Source: Linnemannia elongata
Taxonomy: Eukaryota > Mortierellomycota > Mortierellomycetes > Mortierellales > Mortierellaceae
DNA length: 64,000 nt
Direction: 5' to 3'
Assembly (NCBI GenBank): GCA_036320915.1
Contig: JAXBDG010000003.1
Location: 2,294,001 to 2,358,000 of the forward strand
The notes beneath the pieces are model-generated. The model was not told the origin of the DNA and did not search any database. It was given only the letters and a program-made list of their open reading frames with translations. The translations under genes were made by a program, and so were the position numbers. Each line of letters opens with the position of its first letter. Positions within the stretch are counted from its first letter, which is position 1. Positions 46,810-59,588 of the stretch are shown here, one piece after another.

Positions 46810-48072
46810 CTACTTTTTGAGGCCAATGCCAAAGCAGTTGGCATAGTATGTGGTGGTGGCAGCCCAATCAGAAAAGACGCCCACGACGCCCACCTTCCGC
46901 CAAAGCACATCCAGCACGCGGAAAATATCGCCATCCCTGGTCACGACTTCCTGAATGGGGCCGTAGTAGAAATTGCCGTTCTGGTGGACATCGGCGATGG
47001 GTCCAGAGCGCTCCAAACTCCAGGTGATGATCTTGAGACCGAGCTTCTTAGCCTCTTGCGCGTAACTGCTGGGGACAATCGTACCGTTCTTGTTCGCGAC
47101 GAGGTAGTTGATAGGCGGGGCGATATACTTGACACCGTCCTTTGCATACCGTTTCAGGCTGGCCACAGCGGTAGGGAGGCTTCCGGGGGCATCGCCATTA
47201 TTGTCAAGGTACAAGGCTTGCTTGCCGAAGGCTGGGGCGGCCTTGAGCCAGTAGAGGATGTCGTCGTAGAGGAAGCTCTGCAAAAAGACGTCCTTGGGGT
47301 TGACGCCAGCTTCGATGATCGTGTCAATCATTTGCTGGGCATATTTCTTCTGCGTGTAGTCGCCTTCAAAGGGCATCTTGACCTCAGGAGTCTTGAGCTC
47401 AGGGGTGTGCTTGAGACCGAGATCGCGGGTAAGAGCGAGGTGTTCCTTGAAGGTCAGGACCGTGCCGCAGGTGGCGTAGAGATCAGTTCGCCAGCTTGGT
47501 GTTCCGTGGAGGTACGCTTCGGGCGTGGTGGCGTTGGGATTGAAGCCATCCATCTTGGCACAGAGAGTCTTGTACTCCTTACGAGTAATGTCACTGGTGC
47601 AACATTTGGCGACCGCAGGCTTGCCGTCCTTGGCTGGGGAGAATGGCGTAGTACACTTGGCATTGAGCTCGGGGATGTTGACAATGTTGGTCGTTGTGTG
47701 CAGGTCACATTGACTATGGCGGCAGACCAGCTCGCGATCCTTTGTGAAGGCGACATCACACTCAAGGATACCAGCACCCATGCGAGCAGCGGCCATATGG
47801 GACTCTCTAGAGTGCTCGGGGAACTGCAAGCAACCGCCGCGGTGAGCGATTGACCACGAGGAGGTCTTCATATCCTTGTCCATGCACGATGCAAGCTTCT
47901 TCTTCAATGGTCCATCTTCGAGGTTCTCCACTAGGTAATAGGGGCGAGGACCTAGCTGGACCTGCTTGATAGGCTTGAGTCCCTTAGAGGCGACAGAGGA
48001 AGCAGTGGCCTGACTTGCGGCGAGAAGTCCAGCTAGGAGAGTAGTCAGGACAGAAGGAGATAATATGTGCAT
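46810..48072 (-). CDS. Secreted glycerophosphodiester phosphodiesterase
   Basis: An intron-free 420-aa enzyme of the GDPD TIM-barrel family, which hydrolyses glycerophosphodiesters to glycerol 3-phosphate and an alcohol. Visible motifs are SIAHRGG (H77, R78), PEHS with E86, ILECDVAF (E104, D106, metal ligands) and CRHSQCDL (H119), matching the family's HR-E-ExD-H active site. The N-terminus [24 protein letters not shown] is a cleavable signal peptide, so it is probably secreted or wall-associated, where it could scavenge phosphate. Many Cys codons suit a secreted fold. A TATA box lies 60-70 bases upstream and the leader is short. It is transcribed opposite to the kelch genes and has no visible link to them. 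The long plus-strand frame over it is a shadow. Confidence 0.93.
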   Translation of the reverse strand: MHILSPSVLTTLLAGLLAASQATASSVASKGLKPIKQVQLGPRPYYLVENLEDGPLKKKLASCMDKDMKTSSWSIAHRGGCLQFPEHSRESHMAAARMGAGILECDVAFTKDRELVCRHSQCDLHTTTNIVNIPELNAKCTTPFSPAKDGKPAVAKCCTSDITRKEYKTLCAKMDGFNPNATTPEAYLHGTPSWRTDLYATCGTVLTFKEHLALTRDLGLKHTPELKTPEVKMPFEGDYTQKKYAQQMIDTIIEAGVNPKDVFLQSFLYDDILYWLKAAPAFGKQALYLDNNGDAPGSLPTAVASLKRYAKDGVKYIAPPINYLVANKNGTIVPSSYAQEAKKLGLKIITWSLERSGPIADVHQNGNFYYGPIQEVVTRDGDIFRVLDVLWRKVGVVGVFSDWAATTTYYANCFGIGLKK

Positions 48073-48131
48073 TTTGTAGAGTTCAGTTGGCTTGCGAGGT
48101 GAGGGAAGAAAATATTCCTCTTGAGCTTGCT

Positions 48132-48140
48132 CTTTATATT
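48132..48140 (-). promoter_or_regulatory. TATA box of the GDPD gene
   Basis: AATATAAAG on the minus strand, about 60 bases before the ATG at 48,072, just after a run of C. Confidence 0.6.
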
Positions 48141-48947
48141 GGGGGGTTTCTCCCTCCGACTGGTGCGAGCATGCCCAACGACAGAAAACGTGGGCCTGAA
48201 TAGCTAGCTACCAGGAGTCGCATCCTCAGTCTCCATCTCCCCCTCTTGCAGAGATTAAAGAAGAGGTGGGCTCACACGAAATATTGGAGTCGGTTTGTTG
48301 CACAAGGTGTTTGCCCAAGAGTAGGACCTTGATGCATATGTCACGGTGAGGCACGGTGTGGCACACCATGCGATGAGGGGATATTGATGAATTTCGGCAC
48401 TTCAATTCCGGGAAAGAAGTGGATTCAGAGCAGGGTGATGGCGTAAAACAGGTTCCTGAGTTGTTTAAACTCAATTGGTTGTGCCGCATGAGAAGAGGAA
48501 AGACGCAAGCTACAGCTGCGCGCGTGAATGCAGACGTGCTCCGATTGCCCTTGATGATTTGTCCAACACTCGAAACAGAAATGGGCAATTCCTCGGTAAA
48601 TGATTTTCGGCCAATCGAGTCGCATGAGACAATAGCTTGGTTTTAATTGGTCCCTCTCTACCAACGTGGATCGTCTTAGGGGTCCCATATGTAAGGAAAT
48701 ACACAAATGAGGCATGCCCAAATGTAAGGAAATACTAAGAAGGGGGTTGCCCACGTGTACGTCGGTCTCATATATGTAAAAAGAGTGATCCACGTTTAAA
48801 AGAGACTGGCCTACGTCTGAGTCGGTCTCCCATATCTTTTTTTTTTGGGCTCTCTGGTTTTTATTGGCAGAAAGAACTAATATAATTATTTCGCGCTAAG
48901 ACAAGTGAGAGCTGCTCGAGAACGCAGCCTGAGATTTCATCCCAGGT
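48141..48947. other. Intergenic region with short direct repeats
   Basis: No gene. Near 48,690-48,835 the words TGTAAGGAAATAC (twice) and TACGTSTGWGTCGGTCTC (twice) recur, followed by CCATAT or CATATAT. This could be the remains of a long terminal repeat of the element that follows, but no matching copy is visible downstream. Confidence 0.35.
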
Positions 48948-50950
48948 TTGCGTGTGGTAGGATTTCGACTTGGAATGCAAACCTTGATGTCTACCCCAAT
49001 GGACGTTCCCTGGATTGGCCCCACTCATCCTATCATCCCAACAGATGATGAAATGTTATTGGAGGGAGAGAGGGATGATGCAGAACTGCTCTCATTGAGA
49101 GGGAGGTTTACTCAAGAATTAGAGCCCTTGCTTAAAACATCGATCCTCGCAGTCACTGTCCAAAGGAACTAATGTACGTCAAGCTTCGAGTGAAGCCCGG
49201 TAGCATTATTAATGGCAAGTCTCGTAACTTTCATTATCATGCTCTAAGTGATGAGGTTAATAATACGATTAGAAATTGGTGTGAAACAGGCGTTATTATG
49301 GACGCTCCTTCAAGGAATCCTTTCAATAACTCTCTCACTGTCAGCACAAAATTGTTGCCAGATGGTTCTCAAAATGTAAGAGTGTGTCTGTCCCCAGTCA
49401 TCTTGAATGAACAGTCGGTTGACGTTGACACATTCCCTCTGCCAAAGGGTTCCTGATGTTATCAACGAGACTGCAGGTCACAAGTATTACTTCATAATTG
49501 ACTTGTCTCAGGTTTATCATCGTGTGGCAGTAGAACCAGATAGTCAACCGCTAACTGCTTTTACACACCAAGGAAAATAATACATGTTCGCACGAGCTCC
49601 GTTTGGACTCAAACCATTGACTACTGTCTTTCAACTAGGCATATCCACACTTCTTGGACCTTTGTTATTCTGCAGACCTTACATTGATGACATTATTAGT
49701 TGGGGTGACTCGTTTGATGAGACTCTAGAAAATGCCAAAGCGCTCGTCCAGGTTCTCACTCAGAATAACTATATCATCAATCGAGACAAGTGTCACTTTC
49801 TCCATACACGTTTTGAAGTGTTAGGATTCATTGTTAGTGAACACGGCCGTAGAGTAAACACTAAACGGTTCTTAAATTCAAGAAGTTGGACTCCTCCCAC
49901 CAATGCCAAGGGCATTCGTCGTTATCGTGGCACGTTCAATCATTTTCGCGAGTTCATTCCTCTGTTTTCCCGTTTGGCGGCCCCATTAGAAAAATCTCGC
50001 AAGGTTCGAGGGATTTTCATTCTTGGTCCTCTAGTCAGAAATCCTTCTGCAACCAGATTTGGCAGAATGGAAAGAGACATTTTTACGGTTCAAGATCAAC
50101 ATTGTCTATGGTCCAGGCATTCTCAACATTATTCCTGATACACTGTCAAGAGCTTTCCCTGAGGGTGTTCTTAAGGACGATCATTACAAATCAATGACCC
50201 TAAGTATAGTCAGTCAACACTCAAGAGGTTTGAAGAAATCTTCAAATATTATGAGTGTTATTCATTCGGATGAATCTTTATAGTCGCCGCCCTCTGTAGG
50301 CAGCTCTGAATTACCACAAACAGATTGGCAGATCCTATCGAATTCTTCTTTGCCCAAAATATGATGGATGACACCGATTACCTTGTTCCCCCTCCGGAAA
50401 AACGTGAGGAACTACTCACAGAGGTTTACTCGTTCGGTCACTCCGGTCATCATGCCATGATTCAAGAGCAAAACGAACGTGGCATCAAATGGAACGACAT
50501 TCAAAAGGATTGTTAAGAATATGTCAAATCCTGCATCACTTGCCAAAGGGTCAACATCGCTAAAAGGGATATCACCCTATGCGAGCTTTTCATGCAAACA
50601 TGCCTGGTGAGCGTCTAGCTATTGATCTGGCCGTGGGTTTGGAACGTTCTAGCAGAGACAATGTACACAGTCTTGTTGTCGTAGACGTATGCACTCGCAT
50701 TGTATTCCTTCACGCGTTAAAGACAACACTGCTGCCGGTGTAATTCGGTACCGTTTTAATCTTTTCTGCTTCATGAACTTTCCTAAGATCATTCAAGGTG
50801 ATAATGATGGAGAGTTTTTCAGTAAACTACTCCAGGAAGTCCTATCAAAATTGAAAGTGGAACATCATCTTTGCACTCCTTATCATCCTCGCTCTAATGG
50901 TGTTGCTGAAAGATTAGCCCAGAACGTCAATAACGAACGGAAAAAATGAG
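48948..50950 (+). pseudogene. Degenerate Ty3/Gypsy-type retrotransposon pol (RT to integrase)
   Basis: The frames are broken but in the Ty3 order. There is an RT N-terminal part (GSIINGKSRNFHYHALSDEV, GVIMDAPSRNPFNNSL; 49,172-49,456). The RT centre carries FGLKPLTTVFQ and the catalytic YIDDI (about 49,680), then CHFLHTRFEVLGFIVS. The end of the RNase H region (GILNIIPDTLSRAFP) follows with most of RNase H missing. Next come an integrase HHCC finger (HSGHHAMIQ, CITCQ) and core pieces LAIDLAVG, VVVDVCTRIVFLHAL and QGDNDGEFFSKLL with PYHPRSNGVAERL. Stops at 49,580, 50,515 and 50,947 and several shifts show it is dead. No gag or flanking LTR was recognised. Confidence 0.85.
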
Positions 50951-51186
50951 AGAAGATGGCGTTACCACGAGCCCACGCACGGTTTGGAACATGTATCAAA
51001 GCCTTCATCTCCTCTGGAGCATGCTCGTTACAATCCTCAGGCGAGGGGAGCTCATAAGGATGACATCTCTCTACCACCTGCAGCTATCACTCCGAACACG
51101 TATATTGGGCATGCAATTGGCGACGCTGCTCTTCACGAACTTGAGTTGAGCTCATATCATACAACGAAGTCCCTAAATAATGGCGA

Positions 51187-52600
51187 TTGAGGTGGCCCTG
51201 GAGTGAGATGTTTGAGACCTTTGGCACGCCAGAAAAAGAACAGGTGTGTGACCGTTATTTAATTTCGTGCGGTGGACCACCACTTCAGCACGCCGATGGC
51301 CACACTGGAGGTGGCACTGGATGTTCCTCGATTAGTGTATGGAAAAAGCCTATGGTCCAACTGGAACTGAAATCACGTGCAGTATTTTATGCTTGCTCTT
51401 TTTACTTTGCTGTGGCTCTCCTCTTTCACTCATCCAACCACTGTTCCAAAAACTTGACAGTAAGAACCGCTTTACTACTCCTCCTCCTACAACCACGGTT
51501 CCCTCATCACGCTCAATAAGGCCGAAAACGCCCTTTTCGCCAACCACTACAGGCTTCCGCGCATCGGCATCCACAACATAGCAGCCAGTCAGTTGTATAC
51601 GATACCAACCTGAATCAGCCAACGTCAAGACTGGACCACACCAACAATAACTACAAAGCATCATTGTCCTATGCCTAGAAAACATACCCTTCACTTCAAC
51701 ACCCCTCCTTACACACAGCAACAAAGCACATTAGCACAAAAGCAAGGGATGAGTTTGAGGGTTTATGGGAGCTGGGTGAGGCTACCACCTTAGATGCGAA
51801 GGACCTCTTGGCATGACGAGGACAATCACAGCTTATCGCTCATTCCCGTCCCATGGCAGCCCTGTCCAGCCGGCCAGCCTTCTTTTTCGTGAGCAACATG
51901 AGGCCTGCATTGCAACACCAATAGCATGGACAAGATCAACAGTTCTTCAGCAAGATCACACCCCTCCTCGGGCTCCTGCCCAGGTGTTCAGGTACGTTGT
52001 GCGCCGGCGACAACCAACAATTACAAGCTCTCAATTTTCATATCGTCTCGGAAGACGAGGTCGATCGGGAGATTATGTATGGGTTCGACTACATGGTTGG
52101 ACTTTCGGAGGACCACAAACACAGCAGAGGACCCACTATGTCGCATTTGCCTTGCCTTGACGACCAGCATTTTACTATGCTTGAGCTGGGAAAAGTGACA
52201 CAGGACGATTTTGACCTATAGGTCCAACGACACTGCTGGCGCGGCTGTATCGAGCCTAGGCCTAGGAGGACTTCGCTTCTGAGAATGGTCAGAATGATTT
52301 GGTATGGAGGTGGATCATATAAATGGGGTGTCCTTGACTCTGGAACATGGAATGGAATTTGATGTCTTTGACACTCTACCTGTACGCGAGGCAGGGCAGT
52401 GGTATCAGTCAGATCAGGGGCGCCTACTCCTGCAGACGATGATCTAAATTATTTGCGTCCAAGAACACCACCCTCTCCAAACACTACTTCGACGAGAGTA
52501 GCAAGGAGCGGCCAAAGGGCGGCGCTGGTAACTGACTTCGTCTGGACAAGGGCAAGGGAAAGGACACGTACAAGACATACGTCAGGACTCAAGTAAGGAC
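51187..52600 (+). other. Unresolved protein-like segments downstream of the Ty3 remnant
   Basis: Several short plus-strand frames look less random than their surroundings, for example YFISCGG-like sequence at 51,260, NFHIVSEDEVDREIMYGFDYMVGLSEDHKHSRGP at 52,040-52,130 and VDHINGVSLTLEHGMEFDVFDTLPVREAGQWY at 52,310-52,410. They fall in different frames. I could not build a gene, and they may be decayed parts of the retroelement or of an inserted host gene. Confidence 0.25.
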
Positions 52601-52945
52601 ATAGGCAACATCAGAGTTAAGGATTGCTGTGTTGCGAGAAGAGGCAAGTGGGTGTGGGGACAGAGTGGAGTAGTTCAAGAGGGACGATAGCCCCGTAAAT
52701 AGGTCTTTGTGCTGAACTCTGAAATAAGTAGATTGCAAGCTGGTCAGAGGCTGTCGTTGTAGCACCATTGTTTCGGGTAATTGTATTTATACCAATAATA
52801 TATAATATGAACATTGAGAGGGAAGAACATATGTGGCGGGTGTGTGTAAAGGATTAGGGAATGTTTGTGTAGTCTTTTCATTTTTTTTCTTCCGTTGTCT
52901 AGACAATAAGCACGAGCGCAAGGATTTTGCGGGAATGGTTTTTAT

Positions 52946-53065
52946 TTACCCCTTGTTCTTCTTGTTCTTGGCGCAAACCTTTCCATCGAGCTGGCGAAGA
53001 GTCTGAGCAGAAGCCCTGGCGAGGTAGTGCAAGAAAAGGCCTAGCAAGAGAAAATGACGCATCAT
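52946..53065 (-). CDS. Possible short secreted peptide (39 aa)
   Basis: The frame MMRHFLLLGLFLHYLARASA is a good signal-peptide shape with an A-x-A cleavage site. It is followed by a 19-residue basic remainder with one Cys, ending KNKKNKG. The frame is open further upstream to 53,281, so the Met is one choice among several. No homologue is known to me and no splice context is clear. It could be an exon end or chance. Confidence 0.25.
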   Translation of the reverse strand: MMRHFLLLGLFLHYLARASAQTLRQLDGKVCAKNKKNKG

Positions 53066-54890
53066 TGCATCAGCAAAATCTCCTTTCAAGGGGAAAAATA
53101 AGCGAGCAGGGGTTGAGTTGTTCCTGGGGCATACAGGATGAGGACAAGGGAGTGAGTGTGAGAGTAGCGGAGGAAAGGATGGTTGTTGCCGTACTAATAG
53201 AGACGGTAGAGGCTCTTGTTGTTCATACAGGTAGGCAAAGTCGGCGAGGACGCATTGGCTGTATCTATTGGGCAATGGCACGAGTTCAATTGCTCAAGTT
53301 GCCCTTGGTAAAAACAAATTGCACGGGCTCTTTATTACTTGTTTCCCATTATTTCTGCCTTCATACCTGGACCGTGTGCAGCACCTTACCATAGCAAGGC
53401 ATTACTTCTTGCCATTACAATCTCCCACAAGGAAAAAAAATGTATACATGTACAAATAAATCAAGGATGGATACATGGAGGGGAATGTACACATCAAGCA
53501 AAACAACAATGATCCGTTGAGAGAACGGAAAAAGAATTGTTCGGTTGGAGGAGTGGCGAGAGATACTTGTTCCGCTGAGTGACCCTTCCCGTCATTAGCG
53601 CACTTCGCAGGCATTCTGAGGTTCCTTATTTTTCATTTTTTTTTTTTTTGGTCGGTGGGTGCTGGAAGGAAGTTAAGGTGTGTGAGGTGAGATGGTCATT
53701 GCTTTATGAACATCGAACCGGGTCCTTCCGACCCCGCACTGGACAATGGCTCTTGGTTTAACTTTCAGGCCCATACCTTACTCTGTTCGTTAAACCCGAC
53801 TTTGTGTTTTTAGTCCATCTGTTTTTTTTTCTTCTCATCTGTTTGCGCGGTCACATTCTCTTTCGTAGAATTATTGTTCCCCTCTTGACCTATGTGTGTC
53901 TGTCAGGTTGCCCCGCACCTCAATTTTGCGATAATGCCGATCAGTCTCCTTCCTCCTCCCCTCATCCCGCTGGCCTCCGCCCCTCATCAATTTTCCGAGA
54001 CCGATAAACAATTTGATCGATTAGATCGACCCCCCTCAGTTGTCTTGATATTAATTCTTGAATGGACGGAGGCGCATGATGGGAAGCGGTAAACTCTAAA
54101 CGGTTAGTTCAGTGGGCATTTTTCTTTGGTTTCTTCTGTTTTCTTGCGCAAATTGCACGGTGTACGCGAAATCATATTTCTGCCCTTTCGGATTTTCGGT
54201 GTACGCCTTTTTTTTGTTTGTACCCTGACCCTAACAAAGCGCCTATCACCTCCTCCCCCACCTTTTTTTTCCTCTCAACCTTCCTTAATTTCCTCCCTTC
54301 TGACCTTCCTTACCTTCTTTCGTTTATTCCTCATTTGATGCGATTGCATGCGGTAAAATATCATCTGCTACACAAATGGGAAGTTATTGGACAGTTCAGT
54401 AGCATTCATGGGATATAAAGTTCTCTCTTTTCTCATCCTTCTCTCTTTTGCGCCACCTTAGCATACATCACCAACAACAAACGAACAGTTAAAGCGAACA
54501 AACGGAACCATAAATATCGGTGTTGAATCCCATCGAACAAACAAATAATTTACCGCTTGAGATGGGGGGGTTGCTTGGATCATTCTTTTCTTCTACATTC
54601 GTCGGCCGTTTGTCGTTATTATTCCTCTGGTTCTTTCTATTCTTTTCCCGTTGCTTGTCACTCTTCTTTTTTTCTTTATTCGACGCTCTCCTTTTTATTG
54701 TTCACCCCTCTTCTTTTTCTCCTTTCTCATAATTCGCGATGGTAGAGCGTACCAGACCAAAGAGTACATGTACTGTCGCAGTTGCACCCTACCCTCTCTG
54801 GTTGAGTTTGCCCATAATCGAATGGATTTTGTGAAGTCAAAAGGGATAACAAAATCCTAGACGCAAAAAAGGCGAAGACCCAAATTATAG

Positions 54891-54898
54891 TATAAAAG
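54891..54898 (+). promoter_or_regulatory. TATA box of K7
   Basis: TATAAAAG about 145 bases before the K7 ATG, followed by a C/T-rich stretch and CACACCC words typical of a fungal leader. Confidence 0.55.
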
Positions 54899-55039
54899 CT
54901 TTCCTTTCCCCTTGTTTCTCTCATTCCCTGCTTCCCACCCTACACACCCACTTTTAACATTCACGAACACCCACATACACATTTCTCATTTGAACGACCC
55001 TCACTTCCTCGTCCTTCGCGTCCACTTTGTGACCAAGAT

Positions 55040-56983
55040 ATGGCTCCTCTTATAACCCTTTCCGCTTGTAAGCGACTCTCTCCTCCCTTCCAGAGTACAC
55101 TCTGGCCCTGGGCAATCCTCAACTTTTTCTCCATTCTCCTCATCCTCCCCACTACCTTCGTCACCGCCTTCAATCCCATCCCCATCTCCGTATACGCGAT
55201 GGCTTATGCCTCCATCAACGAGGAGAAACTCATCATCCAAGGTGGTGTCGACTACCAGACCCTTACCCTCACCCCCAACGTTAACCAGCTCATGTTCCTC
55301 GACCTCACTCTCCCCTTTTGGGACGTCAGCAGCCCACCCTGGAGCTACATTCCCATCGGTGTCCCTATTCCTGCAAATCTTACGACCGCTTTTCACTCGA
55401 TGTCGGTCTCGTCTGACCGTAACAGTTTTATGATTTGGGACCCTAACTCACCTGGATCGCTTACCAGCTTCGATATGTCCAAGGAGACTTGGACTCCTCT
55501 TGTTGTACCAGCCGGGTTCCAGATCTCAGAGAAAGGCCTCAAAGCTGCTACCAACCCATTGACGGGTAAAGTTTATATTCCTTTGGGCGATCGCAAAATG
55601 CTCATGCTGGTCTGGGACCCGATTACTACCAGTTTTGGAGCTGGTGCCGCCGCACTAGGACCAACTCCCTCTGTAGCAGCACCAGATGGAACATTACCGT
55701 CGGGGGCAGGAACCGTGAGCTCCGAACTGATGCCTGATGCAGTTAAAGAAGGTATGATCGGATACACCTGGACGTGGTGCCCTTCCCGCAAGACCTTTAT
55801 TCTGTTTGGAGGAATACCTGGCACCGACCCAACGGCTCCTTATTTGCATGAGTTCCAGCCCAAAGGAAGCAAATGGACTGTAATGGTTAGTCAAAAAAGC
55901 AGGAGCAAAGGGATTTTCACTTGTTCTAACGTAAAAGTTATGATTTTTGCTACGTTTGCTGCATGAAGTTGGTATTTGACGTCGTTTTCCTTAACTTTTC
56001 TTAATTTACTTACCACATTAGAACACCACAGGATCGGTACCTCCTCGTATGACGGGAAGTTGCATGGAACCTGGTAAGAACGACGAACAAGAGAAATCCA
56101 ATAATATTTTTATTTTTCAGCTCACCCAGCATCCATAACTAAACTACCATGTTCTCCTCATGTCGCTCTTATTACGTTATTAGCCTACAAGGGCACCAAA
56201 ATGATCCTCTTCGGGGGAAAAGGCGCTGACCAGGTCAGCACTGGATCTATTTATATCCTTGATCTCCCCACTATGGTTTGGTCTCAAGGACCGAACCTTG
56301 ATGCCATGCAGAACCGGTCCCATATGGCATGCGCTGTTGCTGGAGATAGCTTTGTGGTTTTTGGAGGTATGATTGCGTCGAAGTCCTTATTTTTTCTGGC
56401 AGCGCCACAAGCATTAACGCCTTCGTTGTCCTATGTTTGCATATCCACTTGTTAATGTTCTTACTGAATCTCTCTCGCATTCTTTTTTTTGTATTCTTTT
56501 TTATTCCTTGCAGGCGTTCGCCGCACAGATCCCAACACCATTTTCAAGGTTGATCCAACTCCATTGGTCTACAACATCAACTCTAACATGTGGGTCTCAA
56601 GGTTCGATCGAGGATCCCATTATATCGAACCTTCCCAGACTTCCACCAAGTCAACAAAACCCGCTCAACCGACCGATACATCCCCTAGCGTACCTTCCTC
56701 TTCCTCTGGGCTCAGTGGCGGTGCAATCGCAGGCATCGTGACCGTAGGCCTGGTCATCATTGGTGCCATCATTTTCTTCCTCATACGCAAGCGCAATTCG
56801 CAAAGACAGGCGGCTCTGGACGATGCCGAAAGAGGTCAACAGGGTGGCAATCCACAATATGAAGGGCCTTCTTCCTCAGAGGATGCTATTGTCAGCTTTA
56901 ACGATGGGCGGCTGGAGGGGCCAGGAACGGGAAGAGGTGATGATACTTCTTATATGGCAGAGATACGACCAGAAGCTGATTAG
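55040..56983 (+). CDS. Kelch-repeat single-pass membrane protein K7
   Basis: Exons 55040-55885, 56022-56073, 56184-56366, 56514-56983 give 516 aa. The signal sequence is preceded by about 24 residues (hydrophobic core ILNFFSILLILPTTFVTAF). Blades at KLIIQGGVDY, FMIWDPNS, VYIPLGDRKMLML, FILFGGIPG, MILFGGKGAD and SFVVFGG. An insert of about 30 residues rich in Ala/Gly/Pro (FGAGAAALGPTPSVAAP) distinguishes it from K1-K6. The helix GGAIAGIVTVGLVIIGAIIFFL (about 429-451) is followed by RKRNSQR. The tail is short (about 60 residues), acidic, without the coil. Pairs with K8 in sequence. Confidence 0.86.
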
Positions 56984-59588
56984 GAGGAGATGTTTTCGTC
57001 TAATGAGGCAATAATACCATAGTGTAGCAAAAAGCTACAAAAAAATATGAAAATAAAAAGGCTATCTGGAGGGAGCCTCTGGCACCATCCAGTGAAAAAA
57101 TAAGAGCGTTTATGTTGGCTGTTGTTTAGGGATTGGGACAGGGGCATGTCACTGGTAAATGGAGTAGGAAGGAGACAAAAGGTGACGGATGTCATTGGCA
57201 GCGGGAGGGTAAGAGGAAGGGATGAAATGAATGGATGAAAAAAGCAGCCCCCATCGTGCAATTAAATGGTGAAGGGCCATTTGTACACATGTTGTTCTCA
57301 CTCCCCAGCAATAGAAACCATTTGCAAAAATAAAAAATGCATTATTGAGCGCTGGTTAATTCTTGGTGTGCATTGGAGTAGGTGTATAGTTCTCATATAT
57401 GTCGAGGTAAGGTCGCTTGCTTACTTTCAGTTGGGTCATACCTCCCTTGCAATGGCCACTCTTTTTTTGCTGTGAGCAATCTAAGCTTTCTTTGTAAGCC
57501 CTTTCCTATTATTTCTTCTCTCACTCGTTGTTCCTTTATCGCTTTTTCTCGGAAAACGATGAAAAGGCGCCTTCGTCGAGTTTGAGAGAATCCAATGTTT
57601 CCTCAAAGTGGAGTTATTGTCTTTCCTTCCTTCTCTGTCTGTTCACCTCCATATCACAAACATTCCTTTGCTATTCTTTTGTATCTTCCCCCTTTGTCCT
57701 TTAGGTTCGTTCTCCGACCCAGACAAATAAACATCAACAAATGAAATGACCTGGAATGCTGGCATCCCAGGCAATTGGTAAGAGACAGACAATTACCATG
57801 ACAAGTAGGTCGTCAACCATCTCACCTGCTTTTTTAATCAACCGGACAAAACAAAAATGGTCCACTGTAGACAAGACATATGGAAGTGTGTGTGCGTTAG
57901 TCTGGTGAGTAATTTCCCTTGTACGACATTGCAATTTCGAATGTTTTAATTGACCATTTGGCCCTTTGGGATTGAGCATTTTTATTTTCTTTACACTACG
58001 CTCTTCAGCCACATTCTTGTTCCTACTTTCTGTCTCGCTCTCATACTTTCACGCGCACAAAACCACGTTCTTCAAATCAGTCAAGTCTCACCCTGTTCTC
58101 TATTTTGGATGAAAGGTGCCGTTGTCCCCTCAACCAGTCAACACTGGCGAGGGCAGAGATAGACGAATCAAGTGGTACACGCACCACCTGCACCTGGGTG
58201 CTTGTCTTCTTTCCAAAATTGAGAGCATTACTTTCATTATTCCACCGAAGCCTTCATTGCTCTCGATGATTCTCGTTATTTTTTTCTGACTGCTTTGTTA
58301 TGACTTTCCAACCCTCGTCCCTAAGAATTTCGGTTACCTCCCCCCCCCCCCCCCCCCCTCTCTATCTCCTCCTCCTCCTCTCTCACTATCCTTCTCTCCC
58401 TCTTCCGCCCTCTTCTTGTACTTGACATATTTATTCCTATCATCCCTCCTCCTCCATTCAGCGCCTTACTCACTTCCTCCCTTGTCGATTACTAAAACTA
58501 AGGAGCATTTTGTGATATACCGATAGGAAACAGAGGAATGCAATAATGCCAGTAACTGCAAAAGGGTGAACAAGATCTCCTTTGGCCAAGTTTTTTTGCA
58601 CCTTTGTCCATGTTATCGCTGGCTATCTCTCGCTATGTGTTTATTTTTCTCGCGTACAAGTGCGTTTGTTTGTATTAAGGTTACTCCTGCAATGGCAAGT
58701 GCCCTTGTGAATATTTGTTTACTTGTTCCAAAATTGCAATTTCTGTCATCTCTCGCCATGACCCCCTTATGTATTGTCCTTGGTCATGTTTGTGCGATGA
58801 CCTTCATTTTGCCACCGTTATGCTATCGCATGCGCACCCCCTCCTCCCCCCTCGATTTCTAGCACTTTTTTTATCATCTGTCTGGTGGCATTTTCATCTC
58901 ATCTCCCTTGGCAATCATCCTACACCTCTCAGGAATGTCATGGCTGATTCGGATGACAGGGATGATCCAGGTGACACAGATGGCAAAGAATATAGTTTAT
59001 CCCTCTTTGCCAACATTACAATGTTATTTTTTTTCCTTTGGAAAGCGTGATACTCTTTCTTTTCTTCTACTTCGCCTTTTTTTCTTCCTGACAATTCTTA
59101 CCTTTTTTTGCCTAGTGTATACTTCACATTCACTTATCTATCCCCCTCCCCCTTATACTCCCCACTCACTGTCCCTTCTCTGCCACTCTCTTCATCAATC
59201 CCTGCTCATTCTCCTTCCATAATCTCATGCATTCGAAGCTCTCTTAAGGGTTTTCCGTAATGAAAAAATTGACGATGGCGAAGACTTAAACAGCACTGTG
59301 ATTCTTCAGTCTGCCTCACCTGCTTTAAGTGCCTTTCTCATGCCCTCTCCTCTTTTCTTTTTTATTTTTCCTTTTTCCTTGGCCTTCGTTCTTTCTAGCC
59401 CCTTCATTATTCCCCTTCTCCTCTCTCCCTCTCGATCCATCCAGCCCCCCGTCCTTCTGCCACTTCTAGTTCATACCCTTCTTTTTTTATCTTTATTACC
59501 TTTAAAATCCTCACAACCATCGTATATACCCGCCTTCTGCACCAAGATTAACGACTTTAACTTCCTCGCGCTAAATTAATAAGCAGTA
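56984..59588. other. Intergenic region between K7 and K8
   Basis: No gene supported. It contains T/C-rich tracts, a C-run of about 22 bases at about 58,337-58,358 and a TCCTCC repeat directly after it. Short open frames (for example 58,566-58,862) lack family features. Confidence 0.55.

Larger units (their letters stand above)
52601..55039. other. Intergenic region before K7
   Basis: Mostly AT-rich, T-rich sequence without conserved frames. It contains the small minus-strand frame at 52,946-53,065 listed separately and, near its end, a TATA box for K7. The K2-K6 GATAAGG block was not found upstream of K7. Confidence 0.5.

Noticed and set aside
46792..47853. 353-codon plus-strand frame opposite the GDPD gene
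   Set aside because: Shadow of the minus-strand GDPD coding sequence, which carries clear family motifs and a signal peptide.
48650..52600. Intact LTR retrotransposon
   Set aside because: Multiple stops and shifts, missing RNase H core, no matching pair of terminal repeats found by eye.
58320..59222. Open frames in the K7-K8 spacer
   Set aside because: Short, hydrophobic, T/C-driven translations with no family motif or conserved context.
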